This document shows, piece after piece, positions 7,596 through 13,637 of a stretch of 15,021 nucleotides of DNA; within the stretch, counting starts at the first letter, position 1, and every line of letters begins with the position of its first letter. The notes beneath the pieces are model-generated. The model was given only the letters and a program-made list of their open reading frames with translations. It made no database searches and was not told where the DNA came from. Location of the stretch: NCBI GenBank assembly GCA_003650785.1, contig QMRW01000018.1, positions 1 through 15,021 of the forward strand, written 5' to 3'. The DNA comes from Thermoprotei archaeon. Its GTDB lineage: Archaea > Thermoproteota > Thermoprotei > Thermofilales > B20-G17. The translations under genes were made by a program, and so were the position numbers.

Positions 7596-8153
7596 TTACT
7601 GACTGGACTTTTCCCTATCTAGCATTCTCTCAAGAGTCCAGCGGAAAGCTCCTCTTATATCTCTTATTCTCCTCTCATCCCTACAGTTTCTCACAAGGAC
7701 TTTTGTTAGAACTCCCTCTTCTTCAATAATCTCATACTCTAGGACATCCTCTGGACTTAGTATTCCCTCTTCTACTCTCTTTAAGTCGTCCTCTTTCATC
7801 TTGTCCAGTAGTCTTCTTATGAAGAAACTCTCAAAGGGTGGTGTAGATGTTCTCACTTTGACTGTGGGTATGAGTTCGAGTAGGTCCTCGTATACTATAA
7901 CTTTTCCTATAGTCTCTTTATCCCTTCTAGATACTACTTTTATTTCCTTTATAGGAACTCTCTTTTTCTCTACAGCCTCTGGCCTTACTAATTCTGAGGC
8001 CGGTTTAAAACTGATGGATCCAAGTATCGAGTCTATCACTTCTAGAAGTTCTCTTATGAAAGAAGTTTCTTCCTCGAGCTCTTCTAGTCTTCTTTCAAGT
8101 TTAGTCTTAATACTAGCCAATTTCTTAACTCTATCTTCCTCCATTGCTATCAC
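7596..8153 (-). CDS. Hypothetical protein with N-terminal coiled coil
   Basis: I do not recognise this 185-residue protein. Residues 5-45 form a heptad-like charged helix (K-L-E-R-R-L-E-E-L-E-E-E-T) that should make a coiled coil. The remaining part has short beta-like stretches (E-I-K-V-V-S, G-K-V-I-V-Y-E-D-L-L-E-L-I-P) and a charged C-terminal helix. An acidic segment (residues 112-140) contains V-E-E-G-I-L-S-P-E-D-V-L-E-Y-E. There is no signal peptide or membrane helix. The start may be GTG 8153, where a TATA-like TATATTTAATAG (8174-8184, minus strand) predicts a leaderless message, or ATG 8144 with GTGAT as ribosome-binding site; both give almost the same protein. It is divergent from the PfkB kinase gene and may share its control region. 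Confidence 0.75.
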   Translation of the reverse strand: MIAMEEDRVKKLASIKTKLERRLEELEEETSFIRELLEVIDSILGSISFKPASELVRPEAVEKKRVPIKEIKVVSRRDKETIGKVIVYEDLLELIPTVKVRTSTPPFESFFIRRLLDKMKEDDLKRVEEGILSPEDVLEYEIIEEEGVLTKVLVRNCRDERRIRDIRGAFRWTLERMLDREKSSQ

Positions 8154-8173
8154 TGATTACTGTCTTTTCTCCC

Positions 8174-8184
8174 TATTAAATATA
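8174..8184 (-). promoter_or_regulatory. TATA-like element of the coiled-coil protein gene
   Basis: Read on the minus strand this is TATATTTAATAG, among the clearest TATA matches in the window. Its centre is 26 bp from the GTG at 8153, so transcription is expected to begin at that codon. Confidence 0.5.
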
Positions 8185-8277
8185 CGCACAATACCTTCCT
8201 AGGCTCCGAGCTACACTCCCGTATGATTACAGTAGTAATTCATAAATGTTCTATAGTGGTTACTAAAGGATGATCAT

Positions 8278-9261
8278 ATGATTGCCTCTGTGGGCAACAT
8301 TAGCTTGGATATGTTCTTTAAAGTGCCTAAACTACCCAAGAGAGGGACTGCTATAGAGACTCTAGAGCACTATACAAGCGGAGGAGGGGCAGCAGCAAAT
8401 TTAGCAGTTGCCGTAGCTAGATTGGGAGTTAGAGCTAGGTTCATAGGATGTATAGGTAATGATGAAGTCGGGAAGCGGCTAGTAAGGGAACTTTACGAGG
8501 AAGGAGTTGACACTTCATTTATAAGTGAGGTTGATGAGAGAAGCGGTATAGTCGTAATACTGATTGACGAGAGAGGAGAGAGAACAATGGTAGCTTATAG
8601 AGGAGCGAACAAGAGGTTAAGCTCTGAAAATATAACCCACAGCTCACTGAAGGAAGTGGAGATACTACACATAGCTAGTCTTAGAGGGGATTTAATGGTA
8701 GAGATTGCCGAAAAGGCTAGATCGCTGGTGAGAGATATTAAAATCTCCTACGATCCTGGAAGTACTATTTTATATGCTACTAGGGACATCGTAGAGATGA
8801 TAGGGATAGTGAATATTCTACTTCTAAATGAGACAGAATACTCTAGCTTATTGAGATACTGTAGGGATGCGCAAGAAATCTTTAAAGGTAATTTGGAATA
8901 TGTGGTAGTTAAGAAGGGGAAGCTGGGTGCAATGCTCATCGAGAGAAGTGGTAGGCACTATTATGCTAAGGCCTTTGATGTTGAGGTAGTCGATACTACG
9001 GGTGCTGGTGATGTATTTAATGCTGCCCTTCTAGTAGGTTCTTCCCTTGGATTAAAACCCTATGATGCACTGGTATTTGCTAATGCTGCTGCTGGACTTA
9101 AGGTAATGCGAAGAGGAGCAAGATCTTCTCCCTTTCTCTCTGAGATCCTAGAATTCCTTCAGGAGAGAGGTTATTCAAACTTAGCCAGTAATCTAGCTAT
9201 GCTCTTAAATAAGAAAAAGAATTTTAAAGATGAAATGTCTCAAAATAAGGGGAAGAGGTAA
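8278..9261 (+). CDS. PfkB-family carbohydrate/nucleoside kinase
   Basis: The 327-residue protein is a ribokinase-fold (PfkB) kinase that transfers phosphate to a sugar or nucleoside hydroxyl. Seen features: N-terminal V-G-N-I-S-L-D (5-11), substrate-side glycine run G35-G-G-A-A-A-N41 (PfkB signature 1), G-C-I-G-N-D-E-V-G (57-65), the magnesium/phosphate motif N184-x-x-E187, and signature 2 D239-T-T-G-A-G-D245 with D245 as catalytic base. All key residues are present. The basic, lysine-rich tail after about residue 305 is longer than the usual fold. The substrate cannot be set from sequence; ribokinase-, fructokinase- and nucleoside kinase-like members all look alike here. ATG 8278 has GGATGAT at 8269-8275 and a TATA-like TTCATAAATG (8239-8248). 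It is first in an apparent operon with the Cys-rich and radical SAM genes. Confidence 0.93.
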   Translation: MIASVGNISLDMFFKVPKLPKRGTAIETLEHYTSGGGAAANLAVAVARLGVRARFIGCIGNDEVGKRLVRELYEEGVDTSFISEVDERSGIVVILIDERGERTMVAYRGANKRLSSENITHSSLKEVEILHIASLRGDLMVEIAEKARSLVRDIKISYDPGSTILYATRDIVEMIGIVNILLLNETEYSSLLRYCRDAQEIFKGNLEYVVVKKGKLGAMLIERSGRHYYAKAFDVEVVDTTGAGDVFNAALLVGSSLGLKPYDALVFANAAAGLKVMRRGARSSPFLSEILEFLQERGYSNLASNLAMLLNKKKNFKDEMSQNKGKR

Positions 9262-9267
9262 AGGATT

Positions 9268-9582
9268 GTGAGTACTAAGTGTAATGTCTTCTGCCCTAAA
9301 TTTAGATGTCTGAAGAAGGCGTTAAGGAGGAGATTTATGGGAGGAAAAAATATAGCTTGGTGTACATGGGTTAATGATCCATGTAAAGGATATAAGTGTA
9401 CATATGCCCTCTGCCTAGCACATGCAATGCTACCGGATGGTACCTGTACCCTACTATCTCCTAAGAAGGCCCCTAAGAGGAGAAGTCTAGAAGAAGAGAT
9501 ATTAGAGGAGGAGAGAAAATTCGCTAGTATTGAGAGAAAATTGAGGAAAGTGAGTAGAAGAGATCTTATCGATATAAGCTGA
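9268..9582 (+). CDS. Eight-cysteine small protein, unknown function
   Basis: The 104-residue protein is not assigned to a named family by me. The first 60 residues hold eight cysteines: C5-x3-C9-x4-C14, C32, C39-x4-C44-x4-C49 and C60, with a conserved-looking core W-C-T-W-V-N-D-P-C-K-G-Y-K-C. This number and spacing fits binding of one or two metal centres (zinc or iron-sulfur). The last 40 residues are a lysine/arginine/glutamate-rich helix (E-E-E-I-L-E-E-E-R-K-F). The start is GTG 9268, 6 nt after the kinase stop, with AAAGGA just upstream (9260-9265), so translation is likely coupled to the kinase. The radical SAM gene starts 19 nt downstream. The position between a kinase and a radical SAM enzyme suggests an accessory or partner role in the same pathway; that is inference. 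Confidence 0.82.
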   Translation: MSTKCNVFCPKFRCLKKALRRRFMGGKNIAWCTWVNDPCKGYKCTYALCLAHAMLPDGTCTLLSPKKAPKRRSLEEEILEEERKFASIERKLRKVSRRDLIDIS

Positions 9583-9586
9583 ACTA

Positions 9587-9593
9587 AGGTGAT
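9587..9593 (+). promoter_or_regulatory. Ribosome-binding site deciding the TTG start of the radical SAM gene
   Basis: AGGTGAT lies 8 nt before TTG 9602. It is one of the strongest ribosome-binding sites in the window and is the reason for accepting a TTG start here. Confidence 0.7.
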
Positions 9594-9601
9594 ACAGTAC
9601 T

Positions 9602-10795
9602 TTGAACTTTAAAGAGTACTCCCTAGAGAAGAGACGTCTTCTTTTAGAACTGAAGAATATCCTACCCCTCGAGTCTCTCAAAAGATCTCTCAAGGATTCC
9701 CATTCACGAAGACGTCCAAGGCCTTGTGGTATGACTGTTCATACAGCCATAGGTTGTGTATTTGACTGTATTTACTGTTACATCGGTGATATGGGTTTTC
9801 CAACAGATAGAGTTCAACCATATGCTCTAACGAGTCTAGAGCTAGTTTACGCGCTAGTAAATAATAGATACTTCGTACCGAGTCTCTATGGTACTTATGT
9901 AGCCATAGGAAGTGTTACAGAGCCTCTAGCAACACCATCGGTGAGAGAGCGAACCTTTGAGTATATGAGTTCTATTCTAAAATATCTTAAAAATCCCGTA
10001 CAAATATCCACTAAGCAATATATATCTGAAGAGATAGCTGATAGATTTAAAGCACTCTCCCGAAGAGGTCCTATAAGTATACTCATTACAATTGTTACTC
10101 TGGATCATTATAGACGTCTTGAACCCAAAGCTCCTTCCCCTACTCTACGACTCGAATCGATTAAAAACTTGTGTAAGAAGGGTCTTAAGCCTACACTCTT
10201 CTTACGTCCTATAATACCTGGAATAAACGAGAATGAAGCCACTGACATAATGCTTGAAGCGAAAAGAGCAGGAGTCGCTTCTGTCGTAATAGGAGGACTT
10301 AGAGTAACTCGAACCATACTACGTAAACTAGAGACCTTGAGATTTGATACTAGAGAGATAAAGAAGAGGTTAAAGGGAAAAAGACTACTTGGGAATCGAC
10401 AGGTAAGCGTTCCATATAGTGACATTAAGAGAGAACTCGTAGAGATTGCGAGGAATATTGGTATTGTACCACTACCTTCTGCATGCTGTGCTAATACCTA
10501 CAATATTTTCCTCACAAGTGGTATTAGAATACCTTGCTATGGACTATGCTATACTAATATGTGTCTAAACTGTCCGGTCAACTGTATAGAGGTACTCCCC
10601 TCAATTGATGAAGAGGATATAAGGTATGCAATTGCAAGAATAGTGAGTTCTAAGATCGATATACACTGTAACAAGGGCTTACTGATGATTATAACACGAT
10701 CTAAAAGGGATAGGAATAGAATACTCTCTAAGGACCACTTATTGAGTGTTCTACAGACTATCTATAGAAGGAGAATAGTAGTAAGGGCTGAATAA
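9602..10795 (+). CDS. Radical SAM protein, spore-photoproduct-lyase-like, with extra cysteine cluster
   Basis: The 397-residue protein is a radical SAM enzyme. The 4Fe-4S-binding motif is C52-V-F-D-C56-I-Y-C59-Y, preceded by R-P-C42-G-M. The following A-I-G-S-V-T-E-P-L-A-T-P-S-V-R-E-R-T (101-118) is the pattern typical of the SPL-like COG1533 group, and P-I-I-P-G-I-N (203-209) marks a late barrel strand. A second set of cysteines is unusual: C295, C296, C312, C316, C321, C324, C328 and C356, enough for an auxiliary iron-sulfur cluster or zinc site. The reaction is unknown; SPL relatives act on DNA lesions, but many archaeal members have no known substrate. The start is TTG with AGGTGAT 8 nt upstream. 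The gene is third in the operon and convergent with the next gene, with only 3 nt between stop codons. Confidence 0.92.
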   Translation: MNFKEYSLEKRRLLLELKNILPLESLKRSLKDSHSRRRPRPCGMTVHTAIGCVFDCIYCYIGDMGFPTDRVQPYALTSLELVYALVNNRYFVPSLYGTYVAIGSVTEPLATPSVRERTFEYMSSILKYLKNPVQISTKQYISEEIADRFKALSRRGPISILITIVTLDHYRRLEPKAPSPTLRLESIKNLCKKGLKPTLFLRPIIPGINENEATDIMLEAKRAGVASVVIGGLRVTRTILRKLETLRFDTREIKKRLKGKRLLGNRQVSVPYSDIKRELVEIARNIGIVPLPSACCANTYNIFLTSGIRIPCYGLCYTNMCLNCPVNCIEVLPSIDEEDIRYAIARIVSSKIDIHCNKGLLMIITRSKRDRNRILSKDHLLSVLQTIYRRRIVVRAE

Positions 10796-10798
10796 GGA

Positions 10799-11008
10799 TC
10801 AAAGCTCTAGTTCCAGATAGTCCTCTCTTCTACGTAATTCCTCTATAACTGCTTTAAGAGATTCTCCTTCCCTTTTAACATCGATACTCTTTAGGTTCTC
10901 TTTAACTCCTATAGTCTGTATAAAACTATTTCTGAGTTCTGAAACCTTGGTGTTGACACTATTTCTTTTCCGTATCCGTAATAATTTCTTTAAGACCCCT
11001 AATATCAT
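10799..11008 (-). CDS. Small basic hypothetical protein (69 aa)
   Basis: The product is unrecognised: a basic N-terminus (K-K-L-L-R-I-R-K-R) followed by charged helical sequence ending E-D-Y-L-E-L-E-L. No cysteines or membrane segments are present. Evidence that it is real: an ATG start, a TATA-like ACTATATTAA at 11031-11040 (minus strand) whose spacing predicts transcription starting on the ATG, and a fit into the gap between two genes without overlapping either. Its short length keeps confidence moderate. It follows the activase-like radical SAM gene on the same strand by 72 bp. Confidence 0.5.
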   Translation of the reverse strand: MILGVLKKLLRIRKRNSVNTKVSELRNSFIQTIGVKENLKSIDVKREGESLKAVIEELRRREDYLELEL

Positions 11009-11030
11009 CTTGAGATTTTGTATCTAGGGG

Positions 11031-11040
11031 TTAATATAGT
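11031..11040 (-). promoter_or_regulatory. TATA-like element before the 69-aa gene
   Basis: ACTATATTAA on the minus strand, centred about 26 bp before ATG 11008. It suggests that the small gene is transcribed separately and leaderless. Confidence 0.4.
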
Positions 11041-11080
11041 TATCATTGTAAATACACAGTGACTCTTGAGTTCTGAATAC

Positions 11081-12118
11081 TTAGGATATAGCTTCAAGAC
11101 CTACACTTTCCACTAGTCTATCTATTTCCTCTCTACTTCTACAGAATACTCCAATATTTCCTAACTTTACTCTTTTTAACCCTGAATTCTTCAAAATCTT
11201 GTAGGCTTTTATCATATTATCCAGGGTAGGGGGTGGGTCATTAAGCCTATACTCGGGGAAGTATGCTAGTAGCATTGTGGGTATATAGGGATCAACTTCT
11301 ACAAGGAGCTCAGCAAACATTCTAAGTTGATCTAGTTCAACCCAGTGGGGTATATACAGGAGTACTACCTCAAATATCAAGTCCAGATCCTTCATTCTAG
11401 CTGGTAGTGTCAGTATGGTCTCGTTAGAAGTACCACATAGTCTTCTATAGATTCGACTATCATAGGCCTTCATGTCAAGCCATACTGAATCCAGTCCAGC
11501 ACTAACAAGTTCAGTAAGATTTCTTTGAGTCAATCCATATCCATTAGTCTCTATATGAATCCATAGCTCATCTCCAAATTCATGTTTCATAAGCTTAAAG
11601 GTCTCTTCGTAGAACTCTATTCTACAGTAGAGATCACCACCAGTAAAGGAGACTATATTTCTAGCTGGTCCATACCCCTGTGGTGATAATACTACTTGAC
11701 TTGGTTTAAGAACACCTGGACACATTCTACCTCTAACTTCATACTCGATACAATAACCACAATGTCTACATAGATCTGAAGCATGCCACATGGTAGCTCT
11801 TTCTCTAGGTTCTTTTACAGTCACCATATCTAGGTAAATACTCGCTATTTCGACTATATCTTCGGCTGACATCCAGGTTCCGATACTATGTTGTGAGAAA
11901 TAATGACTGTGACAGAATAGACATTTGTGATTACAGGAGGACTGGTATATAGATAAATAGTCCTCAGGTCTACTTAGTACATAATCGTAGATCAATCTAT
12001 ACCACTTACCATCCTTGTACCTTATTCCAGCATCGCAGGGAAGGGACTTCGTGCCATTAGGAGTAGTTATAGTATTTCCACAGGGTTCAAGTCCTTCTTC
12101 AATAAGTCTACATTTCAC
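11081..12118 (-). CDS. Radical SAM protein resembling glycyl-radical-enzyme activases
   Basis: The 345-residue protein carries the radical SAM motif C62-N-H-K-C66-L-F-C69-H and further cysteines in a ferredoxin-like insert C117-R-H-C120-G-Y-C123 ... C133-P, as found in activases with auxiliary 4Fe-4S clusters. Later segments F-T-G-G-D (158-162), I-E-T-N-G-Y-G (189-195) and W-L-D-M-K-A-Y-D (213-220) are typical of the pyruvate-formate-lyase-activase-like group (COG1180-like). Cysteines at 3, 13 and 28 in the N-terminus are extra. Activases make a glycyl radical on a partner enzyme, but no glycyl-radical enzyme is in the window, so the target is unknown and the enzyme could be of another type. 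The start is GTG 12118, with a TATA-like TTTATT (12141-12146, minus strand) at the spacing of a leaderless message. It is divergent from the iron-type alcohol dehydrogenase. Confidence 0.88.
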   Translation of the reverse strand: MKCRLIEEGLEPCGNTITTPNGTKSLPCDAGIRYKDGKWYRLIYDYVLSRPEDYLSIYQSSCNHKCLFCHSHYFSQHSIGTWMSAEDIVEIASIYLDMVTVKEPRERATMWHASDLCRHCGYCIEYEVRGRMCPGVLKPSQVVLSPQGYGPARNIVSFTGGDLYCRIEFYEETFKLMKHEFGDELWIHIETNGYGLTQRNLTELVSAGLDSVWLDMKAYDSRIYRRLCGTSNETILTLPARMKDLDLIFEVVLLYIPHWVELDQLRMFAELLVEVDPYIPTMLLAYFPEYRLNDPPPTLDNMIKAYKILKNSGLKRVKLGNIGVFCRSREEIDRLVESVGLEAIS

Positions 12119-12164
12119 ATGTTTACTTAAGATAGACTCAAATAAATCCCCATACTCCTACTCT

Positions 12165-12186
12165 TCTATCTTCTATTAAAGATAGA
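12165..12186. repeat. Perfect 8-bp inverted repeat, operator-like, with a third half-site
   Basis: TCTATCTT-CTATTA-AAGATAGA has perfect 8-bp arms and a 6-nt centre. The right half-site, as AAGATAGACT (12179-12188), is repeated exactly 50 bp to the left at 12129-12138. It lies about 20 bp upstream of the left TATA element and about 40 bp upstream of the right one, a position suited to a dimeric regulator acting on both genes. The binding protein is unknown. Confidence 0.5.
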
Positions 12187-12222
12187 CTGCCCTTCGGGGG
12201 AATACCAGTGCGACTGATTGTT

Positions 12223-12234
12223 AAGTATAAAAGG
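12223..12234 (+). promoter_or_regulatory. TATA box of the iron alcohol dehydrogenase
   Basis: AAGTATAAAAGG is the best TATA match in the window. Its centre is about 26 bp before ATG 12256, predicting a leaderless message and excluding the in-frame GTG at 12208 as the start. Confidence 0.65.
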
Positions 12235-12255
12235 TCATTCCATTTATTTAAATCG

Positions 12256-13410
12256 ATGCTCAAGTTCATAAGGCATAATCCTAGGAAGATAATATTTGAA
12301 AAGGGATCGCTCGAACTCGTAGGTAGGGAGGCAGCAAGATTTGGTAGAAGATCGCTAATAGTATGTGGAAGAACCTTTGCTAGAAAGTATGGATTTCTCA
12401 GTAAGCTAGAGAAAACCCTAAGTTCTGAAGGTTTAGAAGTCTATATCTTCGATAAAGTCGAGCCTAATCCCTCTCTTGAGACTGTAGAGTCTGGATCTAA
12501 ACTAGTTAAGGCCAATAATATTGATGTAATAGTAGCCTTTGGTGGTGGTAGTGCTCTTGATGCAGCCAAGGGTATCTCATTACTAGGTGTAAAAGAGGGA
12601 AGTATCAGGGACTATCTCTACCCCTATATAGTGGAGGAAGATACGATACCTCTAATAGCAATTCCTACCACCTGTGGAACTGGTAGTGAGGTAACTAAGT
12701 ATGCCGTGCTCACTGATACTCAGCTTAGAAGGAAGTGTGTTCTAGTAGGTCCAGGAATAGTTCCTCTGGTATCTATACTCGATCCCGTGGTTCTAGAAGT
12801 ACTACCTCCTAACCTAACAGCCTACACATCCTTTGACGCTCTTTCCCACGCTATAGAAGCCTATCTCTCTAAGCTCAGTACTCCCATATCTGATCTCTTC
12901 TCCGTAGAAAGTGTGAAAATTATAACTAATCATATGATAGGAGGATACAAGGGATCGCTAGAAGATAAAACTTGGTTATTTTATGCTAGCCACTTGGCAG
13001 GATTGGCTATTAATATAGCTGGAACTATAATGGTCCACGGTCTTGGCTATTACCTGACAACACATCATAATATACACCATGGTTTAGCTAATGCTATGTT
13101 GCTTCCCTATGCTATAGAGTTCAATACTCCCGTTGCTGAAGAGAAAATAGTTAATCTGGCTGAAGCTCTTGGAGTGAGCAGTGGTGATCCACTTGAAGAT
13201 GCTAGAAGATTGATTAATATCATTTTAAAGCTAAGAAAAGATGTAGGAATTCCACTGAAATTGAGTGATCTAGGCGTACGTGAGGATGAGCTCGAATTAA
13301 TGGTCTCTATAGCTATGAAGTATGAGAGAAATCTCAAGAATAATCCACGTGCAGTTAGTGCCTCAGATGTACGCGATATTTACAAGAAGGCTTTAAGAGG
13401 TGCTATATAG
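12256..13410 (+). CDS. Iron-containing (group III) alcohol dehydrogenase
   Basis: The 384-residue enzyme is a group III NAD(P)-dependent alcohol dehydrogenase that interconverts alcohols and aldehydes or ketones. Features, numbered from ATG 12256: P-R-K-I-I-F-E-K-G (9-17), nucleotide-binding F-G-G-G-S-A-L-D-A-A-K (95-105), P-T-T-C-G-T-G-S-E (137-145), and metal ligands D194 and H198 in F-D-A-L-S-H-A-I-E-A-Y, H261 in M-V-H-G-L, and H275 in I-H-H-G-L-A-N-A. Ligand spacing agrees with FucO-type enzymes, so an active Fe(II) site is expected. An in-frame GTG at 12208 would add 16 residues, but the TATA box at 12223-12234 falls inside that extension. The natural substrate is unknown. The gene is followed by a strong hairpin at 13414-13452. 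Confidence 0.95.
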   Translation: MLKFIRHNPRKIIFEKGSLELVGREAARFGRRSLIVCGRTFARKYGFLSKLEKTLSSEGLEVYIFDKVEPNPSLETVESGSKLVKANNIDVIVAFGGGSALDAAKGISLLGVKEGSIRDYLYPYIVEEDTIPLIAIPTTCGTGSEVTKYAVLTDTQLRRKCVLVGPGIVPLVSILDPVVLEVLPPNLTAYTSFDALSHAIEAYLSKLSTPISDLFSVESVKIITNHMIGGYKGSLEDKTWLFYASHLAGLAINIAGTIMVHGLGYYLTTHHNIHHGLANAMLLPYAIEFNTPVAEEKIVNLAEALGVSSGDPLEDARRLINIILKLRKDVGIPLKLSDLGVREDELELMVSIAMKYERNLKNNPRAVSASDVRDIYKKALRGAI

Positions 13411-13637
13411 ATCCACTTGAAGTCTCTGGGTCGGTATCAGAAGACTTAAGTGAAAGTATTCACAGGCAACTCATAACTCAACTCCATCTATAGGAACAGC
13501 TGAAAATAGCTCAACGACCTTAATATAGGAAGCATAAGATTCTTTTGAAGGATCTGAAAACAGAGGAAGATTCGGACTCCTGAGGAGGGCAAGAATTTAA
13601 GTACACTTAATCACTCGTATTTAGCAGGTGAGTTAGA
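13411..13637. other. Intergenic region between the alcohol dehydrogenase and CinA-like genes
   Basis: This 227-bp gap starts with the hairpin listed separately and ends with a TATA-like ATTTAAGT (13595-13602) and the AGGTGA ribosome-binding site (13626-13631) of the next gene. A small CTCC-TGA-GGAG hairpin is at 13577-13587. No open frame or tRNA is seen in the 130 bp between. Confidence 0.5.
13414..13452 (+). terminator. Long hairpin just after the alcohol dehydrogenase stop codon
   Basis: Left arm CACTTGAAGTCTCTG (13414-13428) pairs with right arm CAGAAGACTTAAGTG (13438-13452): 14 base pairs, with single bulges at G13419 and A13441 and a 9-nt loop. It begins 4 nt after the stop codon. No T-run follows, so it may be an RNA 3'-end or stability structure rather than a classic terminator; a small RNA is also possible. 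Confidence 0.45.

Larger units (their letters stand above)
12119..12255. promoter_or_regulatory. Shared divergent promoter region
   Basis: This 137-bp region drives the activase-like gene to the left and the iron alcohol dehydrogenase to the right. It holds a TATA-like TTTATT for the left gene (12141-12146, minus), a canonical AAGTATAAAAGG for the right gene (12223-12234), the inverted repeat at 12165-12186, and another half-site at 12129-12138. There is also a short CCC-TTC-GGG hairpin at about 12190-12198. Confidence 0.55.

Noticed and set aside
7801..8202. 133-residue plus-strand frame opposite the coiled-coil gene
   Set aside because: Its serine-rich runs are simply the complement of the glutamate/arginine-rich coiled coil.
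8278..9261. Naming the PfkB protein as a specific kinase such as ribokinase or fructokinase
   Set aside because: The motifs seen are common to the whole family; no substrate-specific residue could be judged by eye.
13569..13581. GATTCGGACTCCT, slightly like a tRNA T-loop
   Set aside because: The flanking bases do not pair as a T-stem and no acceptor, D or anticodon arms are present.
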